A stretch of DNA of 64,000 bases from Planctomycetota bacterium (GTDB taxonomy: Bacteria > Planctomycetota > UBA1135 > GCA-002686595). The position numbers were made by a program, and so were the translations under genes. Under the pieces are notes generated by a model. The model was not told where the DNA came from. It did no database searches and saw only the letters and a list, made by a program, of their open reading frames with translations. Shown piece by piece: positions 24,451 to 33,897 of this stretch (its first letter is position 1; every line of letters starts with the position of its first letter). The stretch covers positions 1-64,000 of the forward strand of contig JAJDEU010000019.1 of the NCBI GenBank assembly GCA_029259635.1. The letters run 5' to 3'.

Positions 24451-26694
24451 ATGATTCGTATCAACAATTGCGTTCGTAATTTCCGCACCTTTCAAAATGC
24501 GCGACTCACTCGCTCAATAATCGCGGCTGGTATCGCGCTGTTCATTCTCACTGTTTCGCCGAGCTTCGCCGGTGTTGTTCAAGGACAACTCGTCAGGTGG
24601 CATCCGGTCGAGGTTCACTTCTCAGGCGGTTCTAATTTCTGTGAAACGAGCTCGGAAGCGACCGACGGAAAGCGCAATCCCTTCCTCGATCGTCGACTCA
24701 ATGTGACCTTTACGCATCTCGATGCGCAGTCCCAAGCGACACACTCCCTCGTGGTGCCGGGCTTCTACGCGGGCGATGGCGCTGGTGGCTCCTGCGGCAA
24801 CACTTGGGTCGTCCGCTTCACTCCGGACTCCGAAGGCACATGGGTCTACACGGCCTCGTTCCGTCAGGGAACGAATATCAACCTGAGCTTAAACCCCACG
24901 TCGGGAACTTCCCTGCTCTTCGATGGAGAGTCCGATGTCTTCACCGTCGCACCCACGGATTATTCGGCACCCGGATTCCTCTCCAGGGGGATGTTGCGCT
25001 ACACGGGCAAGCACTACCTCAGGCACGCCGGCGGCGGGTTTTTCATCAAGGGCGGCACGGACAGTCCGGAGAATCTCTTCGGTGCAGATGCCTTCGATGA
25101 CACGTTCGATCAGTTTGGCGGAGTGGACACGACTGGCCTGACCAACGGCATCCATAGCTACCCCAGTCACGTTGCCGACTTTGGTCCGGCTGGGCTGGGT
25201 AGCGCATCGGATCCCTTCTGGACTAGCAACATCGGTGGCGACTCTCGAGGCGTTATCGGTCTGCTCAACTACCTCGGCTCGCGAAACGTGAACTCGATTT
25301 ACTTCTTGCCGATGAACCTCGGTGGAGACGGGCGCGACACCTATCCGTTCGTCAGTCCGAATGGATCGAACTTCTCCAACACGCACTACGACATCAGCAA
25401 GCTCTACCAGTGGAACATGACCCTGAATCACGCTCAGCGTCAGGGCATCATGTGGAACTGCGTTCTCGGTGAAACAGAAACGGGAAACGAGCAGTGGTTC
25501 GGCCCGACGCCAAACGTGTTGACCGACCAGAGGAAGCTGTTCTATCGAGAGATGGTTGCGCGATTCGGATATCTCAACGGCATCAAGTGGAACATCGGCG
25601 AAGAGACGGACCAAACGGTCGATGCTCTCAGCAACTTCGCGACCTACATCGGCGAGCTCGATCCCTTCGACCACCCCATCTGCTTTCACACCAATAGCCT
25701 GCCTTCCGACGGCTCGTACCCGAAATATAAGAAGGTGCTCGGTCGTCCACAGTTCAGCGCGTGTTCACTGCAACATGCACCCAATGTAGCGGGCTCTCAC
25801 GTCGAGAAGTGGCGCACCGATTCAGCGCTGAGCGGACGCAAGTGGGTCGTTGACTCCGATGAGCAGCTCACCGGACTCTCCAGCGCTAACCAAGAGTTTT
25901 TACGCAAAGCCACTCTCTACGACGTGCTCTTCAGTGGCGGCAATATTGAGTGGTACTTTGGAGCCTTTCCTTTTCCCGACGGGAACGACCTCACCGCCGA
26001 AGACATGCGTACTCGTTCGGCGATGTGGGACTACACCTGGTACGCGCGCAAGTTCCTACTCGAGAATGTAGCCTTCCATAAGATGCAGCCGGCCGACCAT
26101 GTCGTAACTGGCGAGTCCAATGACTTCGGCGGCGCTGAAGTGCTGGCTTGGGAAGGCGACTCCTACGCCATCTACTGGCCCAGCGCGGCGAAGACGGGTT
26201 CGATCGACCTGCCGAACGGAACCTACACGTTTCAGTGGTACAACCCGCGTACGGGTACATTCGTCGGGAATGCCGTGCCCTTCGTAGGATCGAGCAGCAC
26301 ACCGATCGAGCGAGCACCGAGTCCTGCTTCCGAAGATTGGGTCGCTCTCATCCGTCGCGTACTCAGCCCGAACGAGCTCTCTCTCACCCGGTTCTACCCG
26401 GGACTCGCGAATACGCTGAACGACGCTCAAATCGCCGGTGCCATGCCGAGCTCGCCGATACTCGTCTATTTCAGCGTATTGGGAACAACATCCGTTCCGC
26501 TGCAGAACTGCCCGAGCGTGAGCTTTAATCTCCGCGAGGAGATGCTCGGCGCGGTACTGCTCGCGAACAAGGTGGGCGAGAAGGTGATGTCCGTAGACAT
26601 CATGTCCGGTCCGCCGTTAGGAACGACGGTCTACTTGCAAGCGATCGCACCGTTCGAGTGCTCGGTCAGCAACGTTACGACCTTCACCTGGTAG
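24451..26694 (+). CDS. Exported DUF5060/glycoside-hydrolase-like protein
   Basis: 747 residues. A long basic N-region leads into signal helix SIIAAGIALFILTVSPSFAG (about 22-41). Residues 45-175 match DUF5060, a beta-sandwich found ahead of hydrolase barrels (VEVHFSGGSNF, WVVRFTPDSEGTWVYTASF). Residues 185-545 look like a TIM-barrel hydrolase of the DUF4038 type, with candidate acidic residues in GETETGNEQWFG, WNIGEETD and VVDSDEQL. Then a small sandwich of the putative collagen-binding type (GTYTFQWYNPRTGTFVG), and a C-terminal tail domain ending VSNVTTFTW that resembles the protease tail at 33.7 kb. Likely a secreted polysaccharide-degrading enzyme; substrate unknown. It converges with the next gene. 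Confidence 0.8.
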   Translation: MIRINNCVRNFRTFQNARLTRSIIAAGIALFILTVSPSFAGVVQGQLVRWHPVEVHFSGGSNFCETSSEATDGKRNPFLDRRLNVTFTHLDAQSQATHSLVVPGFYAGDGAGGSCGNTWVVRFTPDSEGTWVYTASFRQGTNINLSLNPTSGTSLLFDGESDVFTVAPTDYSAPGFLSRGMLRYTGKHYLRHAGGGFFIKGGTDSPENLFGADAFDDTFDQFGGVDTTGLTNGIHSYPSHVADFGPAGLGSASDPFWTSNIGGDSRGVIGLLNYLGSRNVNSIYFLPMNLGGDGRDTYPFVSPNGSNFSNTHYDISKLYQWNMTLNHAQRQGIMWNCVLGETETGNEQWFGPTPNVLTDQRKLFYREMVARFGYLNGIKWNIGEETDQTVDALSNFATYIGELDPFDHPICFHTNSLPSDGSYPKYKKVLGRPQFSACSLQHAPNVAGSHVEKWRTDSALSGRKWVVDSDEQLTGLSSANQEFLRKATLYDVLFSGGNIEWYFGAFPFPDGNDLTAEDMRTRSAMWDYTWYARKFLLENVAFHKMQPADHVVTGESNDFGGAEVLAWEGDSYAIYWPSAAKTGSIDLPNGTYTFQWYNPRTGTFVGNAVPFVGSSSTPIERAPSPASEDWVALIRRVLSPNELSLTRFYPGLANTLNDAQIAGAMPSSPILVYFSVLGTTSVPLQNCPSVSFNLREEMLGAVLLANKVGEKVMSVDIMSGPPLGTTVYLQAIAPFECSVSNVTTFTW

Positions 26695-26702
26695 CGAAGG
26701 GA

Positions 26703-26727
26703 TCACGCGCGGCTTACTGGCGCGTGA
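26703..26727. terminator. Symmetric stem-loop between convergent genes
   Basis: TCACGCGC (26703-26710) and GCGCGTGA (26720-26727) form a perfect 8-base stem with a 9-base loop, 9 bases after the stop of the plus-strand gene and spanning the last codons of the minus-strand gene. Neither side has a U-tract, so it would act as a bidirectional 3'-end hairpin rather than a textbook intrinsic terminator. Confidence 0.45.
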
Positions 26728-29700
26728 ACTCTTCCATCAGCACAGACTGACTATTACCCGCGTTTGTCCCGCCACCGGGCAAGAACATGCGGCTCTGATA
26801 GAGCACGGGATAGATGCCGTGACGCGGAGTGGGCATGTTCGCCTCGAGGCGCCACGTATTGGCGACCGGATCGTAGACGTCTACGCGATCGTAGACACCG
26901 TTCGGCGTCGCACCAGCACCGGTCAAAGTCTCTCCACCCATGATGTAGAACTCGTCCTGGTAATAGATCGCTTTGCCTGTTCCTCCTCGCGCTTGAGGAA
27001 GCGGTGCAAGGCCGGAGCTGCCGTCCTTATCCCAGATCCAACTATCGAGGAGCGGATCGTAAATCTGGACATCGTCGAAGCCATTGCCGACCACGTTCGG
27101 GCCTGTGCGCCCGCCGAAGACGTAGAACAGTGAGCCGTCGCTCGCTGCGGCAGCATGGTTGCGACCGAAGGGCATCGGAGCCAAGACCGTCCAAGAATTC
27201 AAAACCGGATCGTAGACGGCGCAGTTGGTGACTGTTGAACCACCGAGGATGCCGCCTGCCGCATAGATCTTTCCGTCAATGACTCCCGTCGAGACCGAGC
27301 CACCAGCCCAGGGCATGTCCGCACCTGTCGTCCACATTTCGGTGTCATGATCGAAGATCTGAACTTTGCCACCGGAGCCATCGCCGATACCTCCAATGAG
27401 ATAGAGAATGTGGTCCACGACTTCTGCGGAGTGGTGATGGCCCTCGAAGGGGCGTATCGGAAGGGAAGTATCCCAAGACTCCGTCACAATGTCGTAGCTG
27501 AACGTCCGGTCGTCGCCTTCGCCGACGACGTACAGGATGCCGTGAGCCACACCGGCCGCCACTTCTCCGATAGCCGCGGGAAGGCTCGTCGTGCCCTTCC
27601 AGCGCCCGGGCTCAAGACCCGGTGAATCGAACAGGTAACGGAAGCAGTCGGTGACGATATCGACGCTCGCTCCAACGGTGACCTGAATGTCCACGAGCTC
27701 CGTTGTAGCGGTGAGTTGTGGCGGAATGATTCCCGTGATTCTCTTCGGAGTCACGGAAGTCAGCGTTGCGGGCAAGCCATCGATGAGAACAGAGGTGTTG
27801 ATCAGAGTGCCGAAGCCGGATCCTCCGATGACAAACGGCTGTCCACCGGTGGAAGTCGCGCGGTTCGGGAAAATGTCGTAAACGGTCAGCCCAGTGGCTC
27901 CGCTATCGACCGGAATCATCACCCGGATTTGCGAGGACGAATAGTCCAATCCAAGAATGGCTCCTCCCGGTCCGACAATCGCATCGAGGGAATCGAGATT
28001 GCCGAGGTTGGATGAAGCGTCAACCGAGCGGCTGTTCTCTGCAAGCTTCAATCGTCGGATCTGACTGTTCCAACGCTGCACGAGAAGCTCACCACGCATT
28101 TGCCCGTTGAAGGTCTCGGCACGGTACTCGGTAATTCCGTTCGATGAGGAAGAGAGAACTTCGAGCGGCGCCACGTACTCACCCCGAATGTTGGGAAAGA
28201 ACGCGCTGCGGAAAATGTTCTGGCGCGCGTCGTAGCGGCCTCGACTTCGGTTCGCGTGCCCGTAGTAATTGCTGTACTCGACGTAGTCGAATCGGTCGGG
28301 CTCCGTCAGCTCTCCGCCTTGGGTCATCGCCCCGGTGGACTCAGGACCGAAACCCACATTCGGACCGTTGCTTGTGGAAAAGAGCCGGCCATCGAGGGTG
28401 TAGACAATGTCGTAGGAGTTTCGAAGTCCCGATGCTTGTACATGCACGTCGACGCCCGGCGCGACGTCGACCGACTCGCCGAAGACTTGGTCTCCGTTAG
28501 GCAAACCGCCAACCGTGTCCAGGTGAACGATCGTTCCGTTGAATCCCGGCTTGGAGATCTCCGCCTTGAGGATTGCGCCGGAGAGCGGAGATTCGGGAAC
28601 GTCTCCGATCAATGGAGCGGCGACTCCGGCGTTCGTGTTACCACCACTTGCAATCAGCAAGTCGCCATTGTTGTCGAACTGGATTCCGTTGATTCCGTGG
28701 TCGTGGTTGGATGTCGGCAGGCCCGTGATCAGCGGCGTCGCCGTAAAGGTCGGGCCGGTGAGCACGCTGATCTGTCCGGTGTAAGGCGACGGGCCGGTAA
28801 AAGCGCCACCTCCCTGCGCGTACAGTTCTGCGTGCGAGACGTAGACTTTGACGGGTGACGGCGGATCGAAGGGGTTGAAACAAAGCCCCAGCGCTTCGTG
28901 GTTGGTCAATCCGGAGACCGCACCGAACGACGATGAGGAGACCACGTTGTAGTCCTCATCAAAGGTGTAAACCCTGAGGAAACCGTTTCGCTGGATGACG
29001 TAGAACTTGCCGTCGGGTCCCCAGTCACCGGATGTCGGCTGAAAGACGCTTGCACTCGTGTTGAGGGTTGCGAAGGAGACCGGGACGAAGGTAGTCGTGT
29101 AGAGATACTCCACGACGTTGCTGACACCCCGCGGAGTTTGAACGGTCACCGGGATCGGGCCCACCGCGTGTGGCGGCGAAAGAAACGTAATCGTGTCCGG
29201 TGTGATCGACTGAAAGTCGACTTCGGTGAGGGTTTGACCGCCCCAGTTGACCGTAACGGCGCTATCGAGGAAGAAGCCAAAACCGGTGAGGGTGACGAGA
29301 TCTCCGCCGTTGACATCACCGGTGCCGGTCATCGAATTGATGACGGGCAGTGGCGTTAGATGGGAGTGAATAAGGCCTGCGCCGGGAATCGGATTGAACG
29401 CCCCTCCGCCTTGAGCAAACAAGACATTGAAAGGGAGATCGTTGACATCATCGACCGCGATTCGAGTAAAGATGTTGTGACGCCCGACACCAAGCGAAAG
29501 AACTTGGGCGGAAGAGGTCACGTCAATTCCCGAGACCTTCAGCGCGTGCCCCGCTCCCCCAGTTGTGTCGAACCGGAAGGTACCCGGAGCAGTAACGGTG
29601 AGGATGCCGACAACGCGCACCATGACGTTCCCGCTAAAAGGCGACCCGCCAACTCCACCATCGTCCGTCAGCTCCATGGAAGAGCGCATTTCCGCGTAGC

Positions 29701-31450
29701 TCGGTTTGGGGGTTGGCCCCGTAAGCAAGTCCTGAGGAGTATCTCCGCCGACGGGCTCGTAATAGAAAGCGATCGTTCCCGGAACGGATCCCGCATTCGC
29801 CACAACGAGTGTTTCGCAACCGACCAGCGTTCCCGAGGGGACAGCATCATCGACAATCGTCAAGCAGATGTCGTGTACTCCGACGGTCATCGGAACCGTG
29901 ATGATCGGGCTCGTGCCGATAACTGTCGTTCCATCTCTCCACTCGTAGGATGCAAGATTGCCGCCCGGATAGTGAGTGTGGGAGAACGACCCATCGAGCG
30001 TGACCATCTCCGAACCCGTCTCGTCGTAATCGACGATCGTTTCTTCGGCGCCGGTGATTACGACATGAAGAAAGGGTTCCGTGTCCACTCCACCGTTAGC
30101 AACGATGGGTAACCCTTTCAATTTGAAGTTGCCTTTGAACATCAGGGTGAAGTCATTCACCTGATTCAGCGTCGGCGAGAAGGTTACGGTCGCGAGTATT
30201 GAATGCCCCGGATCGAGAGTCAGGCTTGCCGGAATGAACGCGTTGTCGGAGACACCTTGATAGTCAACACCGTCGATTTCGATGCTGAGCTCCGAAGCTT
30301 TGCCGCCCATGGGGCCCACGACGTAAGCGAGTTCGGAGAGCTCGAGAGGGACATACCCCGTGTTCTTCAGCGTGACCGGGAGTGATGTCGAGCCGCCTGG
30401 AAGCAGAAACCCGAAATCGAGCGAACCCGGATAGGTCGTCAGCTCCGATTTGAAGGGAGCCGGAAACAAAGTCGGCGCAAACCTGCGAACCTCAACACCG
30501 GCGACCGCCAGGTGCGGTCTGTTGATTGCGGACGGAAAGCTCATATTGAGAACCGCGCCCACCACACTCGTTGAGACGGTCGCGGCCATCGTGACGATGC
30601 CTTCGGGGCTCGTGTGTCGAGTTCCTTCGAGCGAGTGCAACTCTCCTTCGATCTGCACATCGAACGAGACATCGGATCCCGTCTTCGGCTGTGCGGCCGC
30701 CAGATAGAGCGTGACGTCGTAATCACCGTCGGGCAGATCGATCTCATAAGAGAGATTTCGCCCGTAGCGAAGCGTCTGAAAGAGCTCGTCATCCACGGTG
30801 CCCGTCGGCGGAGTCATTGGACGAATCGAGCGTCCGCGATGGTAGCCGAGGTCTGAGGTCCAGATCTGACCCTTCGCGTCCATCCGCGGTGTTCCGCCAC
30901 TGTTGATCAGGAGCTCGGCGCCGGGCTCGCCCAGGCCGATACCCTCGAGTCGCACCGTCGGTCCTACGTGCCCGCGGGGAACACCGCTGTGCACGACGGT
31001 GAGAATGGCGGGACTCGTCCCCATGCTCTCAGGGTGAAAGATGACTTCCAAATCGATGGTCTCCGCGGGAGCCAACAGAATCGGAGTGGGAGTGCCCCGG
31101 AAGTTCACCGAGTAGCTGGTTGCTCCCATGCCATAGAGAACCGCGTTCTCGATCCTCAGCGTCTTGTCGGAGTCGTTGGCGAGCTCTAGAACGCGAGAAT
31201 TCGATTCACCGTGAGAGACCGTGCCGAACTCGATCGCTTCGGAAGCCCTGGTTCGAGAAATCGCGCGAGCCTTCGTCGGCGTGTCCGACAAGCTCACCCT
31301 GGCCGAGTAGACCACGGGTACCTCTTGGGCCAACGATTCCGGTATGCCCAAGCAACGATCGCAATCATCGGAGAGCCAAGTTGGCCCCGCGAAAGTCGTC
31401 GATGCGGCAACGAGCCCAAAAAGGGCTCCCAAGAAACTCGCTCTACTCAT
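26714..31450 (-). CDS. Giant secreted multidomain protein with propeller and Kelch modules
   Basis: 1578 residues; the ATG at 31450 is preferred over a TTG four codons upstream. Signal peptide SRASFLGALFGLVAASTTFA. In order: choice-of-anchor-D (ASH-like) about 70-165; malectin-like carbohydrate-binding domain 180-330 (LLINSGGTPRMDAKGQIW, YEIDLPDGDYDVTLYLA); second ASH-like 340-460; PKD-like 467-545; PA14/lectin-like 553-690; TIG/IPT 700-790; a six-bladed glucose/sorbosone-dehydrogenase-like propeller 790-1180 (WGPDGKFYVIQRNG, NHDHGINGIQFDNNGDL); second TIG 1193-1275; Kelch propeller 1280-1578 with repeated HILYLIGG, KIYAAGG, FYVFGG, FYIMGG. Such proteins bind or oxidise sugars outside the cell. 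The Kelch end may be a binding platform. Activity is inferred. Confidence 0.85.
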   Translation of the reverse strand: MSRASFLGALFGLVAASTTFAGPTWLSDDCDRCLGIPESLAQEVPVVYSARVSLSDTPTKARAISRTRASEAIEFGTVSHGESNSRVLELANDSDKTLRIENAVLYGMGATSYSVNFRGTPTPILLAPAETIDLEVIFHPESMGTSPAILTVVHSGVPRGHVGPTVRLEGIGLGEPGAELLINSGGTPRMDAKGQIWTSDLGYHRGRSIRPMTPPTGTVDDELFQTLRYGRNLSYEIDLPDGDYDVTLYLAAAQPKTGSDVSFDVQIEGELHSLEGTRHTSPEGIVTMAATVSTSVVGAVLNMSFPSAINRPHLAVAGVEVRRFAPTLFPAPFKSELTTYPGSLDFGFLLPGGSTSLPVTLKNTGYVPLELSELAYVVGPMGGKASELSIEIDGVDYQGVSDNAFIPASLTLDPGHSILATVTFSPTLNQVNDFTLMFKGNFKLKGLPIVANGGVDTEPFLHVVITGAEETIVDYDETGSEMVTLDGSFSHTHYPGGNLASYEWRDGTTVIGTSPIITVPMTVGVHDICLTIVDDAVPSGTLVGCETLVVANAGSVPGTIAFYYEPVGGDTPQDLLTGPTPKPSYAEMRSSMELTDDGGVGGSPFSGNVMVRVVGILTVTAPGTFRFDTTGGAGHALKVSGIDVTSSAQVLSLGVGRHNIFTRIAVDDVNDLPFNVLFAQGGGAFNPIPGAGLIHSHLTPLPVINSMTGTGDVNGGDLVTLTGFGFFLDSAVTVNWGGQTLTEVDFQSITPDTITFLSPPHAVGPIPVTVQTPRGVSNVVEYLYTTTFVPVSFATLNTSASVFQPTSGDWGPDGKFYVIQRNGFLRVYTFDEDYNVVSSSSFGAVSGLTNHEALGLCFNPFDPPSPVKVYVSHAELYAQGGGAFTGPSPYTGQISVLTGPTFTATPLITGLPTSNHDHGINGIQFDNNGDLLIASGGNTNAGVAAPLIGDVPESPLSGAILKAEISKPGFNGTIVHLDTVGGLPNGDQVFGESVDVAPGVDVHVQASGLRNSYDIVYTLDGRLFSTSNGPNVGFGPESTGAMTQGGELTEPDRFDYVEYSNYYGHANRSRGRYDARQNIFRSAFFPNIRGEYVAPLEVLSSSSNGITEYRAETFNGQMRGELLVQRWNSQIRRLKLAENSRSVDASSNLGNLDSLDAIVGPGGAILGLDYSSSQIRVMIPVDSGATGLTVYDIFPNRATSTGGQPFVIGGSGFGTLINTSVLIDGLPATLTSVTPKRITGIIPPQLTATTELVDIQVTVGASVDIVTDCFRYLFDSPGLEPGRWKGTTSLPAAIGEVAAGVAHGILYVVGEGDDRTFSYDIVTESWDTSLPIRPFEGHHHSAEVVDHILYLIGGIGDGSGGKVQIFDHDTEMWTTGADMPWAGGSVSTGVIDGKIYAAGGILGGSTVTNCAVYDPVLNSWTVLAPMPFGRNHAAAASDGSLFYVFGGRTGPNVVGNGFDDVQIYDPLLDSWIWDKDGSSGLAPLPQARGGTGKAIYYQDEFYIMGGETLTGAGATPNGVYDRVDVYDPVANTWRLEANMPTPRHGIYPVLYQSRMFLPGGGTNAGNSQSVLMEEFTRQ

Positions 31451-32191
31451 GGTGGTGCTCAATCAAGTGGCGCGGGAATGGCCGTGCTTCGAAAATGTCC
31501 AGATTCAGGGAGCTCGTTTTGGAGCTAGAGATCCCCCCGGATTGCTCTGGCACCAATTCCACAGCGGCTCTAGAGGCCTCTGTGAGCGCGTCGAGCGCCC
31601 TGGATAATGGTACCCCGGCAATCCTTCGGGGGAGGAAATGGGCCCCGGCTTCCGAGAAACGCCTAGAGCCCGTTGAATGGACGGCGCGGGACACGGCGGG
31701 GTTCCTCATTTTGCCTTAACCTAAAGCGCCGTGGGGCCCTAATAACGCCTGTTTGTCCCTGGTACGGACAATTGCCCCGCAAGGACTCTCGGCGAACTCT
31801 GCTGTTCTCAGCCCACGTTCGAGGGAGCGCGACTGACCTCGGACCGGTCGGATCTTGAAATTTATTCCAGGCCGGCTCCCGGGAACCGGCCTGCTTGGAT
31901 CGCATTCGTGGAGTGGGGAATCCGCCCCAAGCCGTCAGCCGCAGTGAATCGACGATGGGGGCCGTCGACGCTACCGGCGCTATAGCCCCCCAGCTTTAGC
32001 CCGGGCACAACTGCTTGGGGCGCACCTAGATCAACCATCTCATAGCGACGATCGCGGTTTGCGCTTAGGGTAAATCGGTCGGTCGATTCCGATTCCGGCC
32101 CACGACCTCACCCACCAGTCCCCTCCCCGTTCCAGAGTATCGCGCCTCGCTAGCCGTAGTGCGCAGCTCGCCACACCTTTGGAGTTATCGA
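31451..32191. other. Divergent intergenic region, 741 bases
   Basis: The longest gap in the window, between two outward-facing genes for secreted proteins. It holds a strong inverted repeat at 31869-31892 and otherwise no gene-like frame; the small frames here are Arg/Pro-rich. Space exists for a small RNA, but none can be argued from sequence alone. Confidence 0.4.
31869..31892. repeat. Strong inverted repeat with internal palindrome
   Basis: AGGCCGG (31869-31875) and CCGGCCT (31886-31892) flank the 8-base palindrome TCCCGGGA with one unpaired base each side. No T-run follows on either strand. It could be a regulator site, a transcript-end hairpin or a repetitive extragenic element; no second copy was noticed here. 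Confidence 0.5.
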
Positions 32192-33748
32192 ATGCTGATT
32201 CGAACCAACGTCCGCGCCGTGATCACCTCGATTGCAGCGGGACTTCTTATCGGGTCTTCCGCCACCATCGCGTCGGCGCAAGACCCCGCCAGTTTCCTCC
32301 CCGATTCCATGGTCGAGTTCGACTACATCCATGACTCGGGCGCCGTTCAAAATGACGCGGCTCAGCGCCAAACCATCATCGCCTTCCCGGTCTATTTTGA
32401 GGGCGTGAGCTCGATCACCCTCAATTTTGAGGACGTCCTCCTCTCCGGCGACGTCGACCTCGGCAACGCCTCGGAGATCCGGATCACCTCCATGTTCGAC
32501 GGCGCCGTTCAGAGAATGAACGCGGAGCACGTGGAGCAATGGGAGAATCAGTCCGCCTATTTCAATGGCGACACCTTGCTCGTAGAGATCATCTCCGATC
32601 CCGATACGGGCCCGAATCGCGTTCGCATCGCATCCGTTGAGGTCGGCGCGGCAGCATCGCCGCAGGAGACTCAATGCGGCCCGGTGGACGACCGAGCGCC
32701 GTCCAACGATTTGCGCGTCTCCCGCCTCATGCCCGTAGCTTGCACCTCGTGGACGATCAATGATTGCGCGAAGTGCTTCCTCTCTGCTGGACACTGCGGC
32801 AGCAGCGGCAGCTCGAGCATTCAGTTCAACGTGCCCTTCTCCACAGCAGGGGGTAGCCTCGTGTTTCCCCCGCCGGAGGACCAGTACGCGCTGGACGGTG
32901 CCTCCCTTCAGCGCCTGAACTCGACCGACGACTGGCAGTACTTCGGTGTCTTCCCCAACAGCAACACGGGCCTAACTCCGTTCCAGGCTTACGGAGTCGC
33001 CTTCAATCTGTCCACGCCCCCGCCGGTTGCAGGAAACAACATTCGCATCACCGGCCACGGCACGGACAGCACGCCGAACTCGACTTTCAATCAGGTCCAA
33101 CAGACTCATGTCGGCCCGTTCATCAGCTCCGGCACGAACCTCAACTACCAGGCCGATACCACCGGAGGAAACTCCGGTTCACCGGTTATCTGGGAAGAGG
33201 GCAACGTCGCCATCGGGATTCACACGAACGGCGGTTGTTCAACCGGTGGAGGGGGCAGCAACAACGGAACGCCGCTCACGGCACCTTCGCTTCAGGCAGC
33301 CCTCAAAAACCCGAAGGGTGTCTGCGCCGCTACCAACAACTTCGGCAACCTTGGAGAGGCCTACGCCAGCCCCGGCCCCTTCATTCGTTCGCCGAAACTC
33401 TCGTCCTGTGGTGACTTGATCGTCGGAAATCTGACCGAGATCAGAATGACGATGGAAGTTCCCGCCGCGGCGATTGGCCTCAATGCCGCCGCTGTACTTG
33501 TCGTCGGAATCACGAACGACAGCATTCCTTTCGGAGGCGGAGTCCTCGTGCCGTCTGTCGACATTATCCGAGTGTCGAACGTCAACACGTCTTCGGCGAA
33601 GACCATCAATCGGATCACGAGCATTCTCTGGGGACCGGGAATCACAACCGGCACCGAGTTCTTCTTCCAGTACTACGTGCCCTATGACAATGGTGGCGCA
33701 TTGAACGGCTTCATGCTGTCCAACGCCATCGTGCTTACCTGGCCGTAG
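32192..33748 (+). CDS. Secreted trypsin-like (S1 family) serine protease with C-terminal tail domain
   Basis: 518 residues from the ATG at 32192, preceded by GGAG seven bases upstream. Signal peptide cut near ASAQD (residues 27-31). An N-terminal region (35-165) precedes the protease fold: histidine motif FLSAGHCG (near 199-206), acidic candidates in LDGASLQRLNSTDDW, and the serine motif GGNSGSPVIW (near 330). Disulfide partners are likely (CTSWTINDCAKC; CGSSG). Residues 400-518 form a separate beta-rich tail ending MLSNAIVLTWP, comparable with the end of the DUF5060 protein. It probably degrades protein outside the cell or matures other exported proteins. Monocistronic. Confidence 0.85.
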   Translation: MLIRTNVRAVITSIAAGLLIGSSATIASAQDPASFLPDSMVEFDYIHDSGAVQNDAAQRQTIIAFPVYFEGVSSITLNFEDVLLSGDVDLGNASEIRITSMFDGAVQRMNAEHVEQWENQSAYFNGDTLLVEIISDPDTGPNRVRIASVEVGAAASPQETQCGPVDDRAPSNDLRVSRLMPVACTSWTINDCAKCFLSAGHCGSSGSSSIQFNVPFSTAGGSLVFPPPEDQYALDGASLQRLNSTDDWQYFGVFPNSNTGLTPFQAYGVAFNLSTPPPVAGNNIRITGHGTDSTPNSTFNQVQQTHVGPFISSGTNLNYQADTTGGNSGSPVIWEEGNVAIGIHTNGGCSTGGGGSNNGTPLTAPSLQAALKNPKGVCAATNNFGNLGEAYASPGPFIRSPKLSSCGDLIVGNLTEIRMTMEVPAAAIGLNAAAVLVVGITNDSIPFGGGVLVPSVDIIRVSNVNTSSAKTINRITSILWGPGITTGTEFFFQYYVPYDNGGALNGFMLSNAIVLTWP

Positions 33749-33897
33749 AGGGATCCTTCCCGCAGGCTAATCAGCTAGATTCTGTAACTGCGAACACGAT
33801 GGTCGCCGGACCGCTGTAACGAACAGCGCGTCGGCGGCCATCGTCACTTTAGGCGTCCCGCGATTCGCTCCGACAGAGCGTTGATCGCGCGCTCTTC

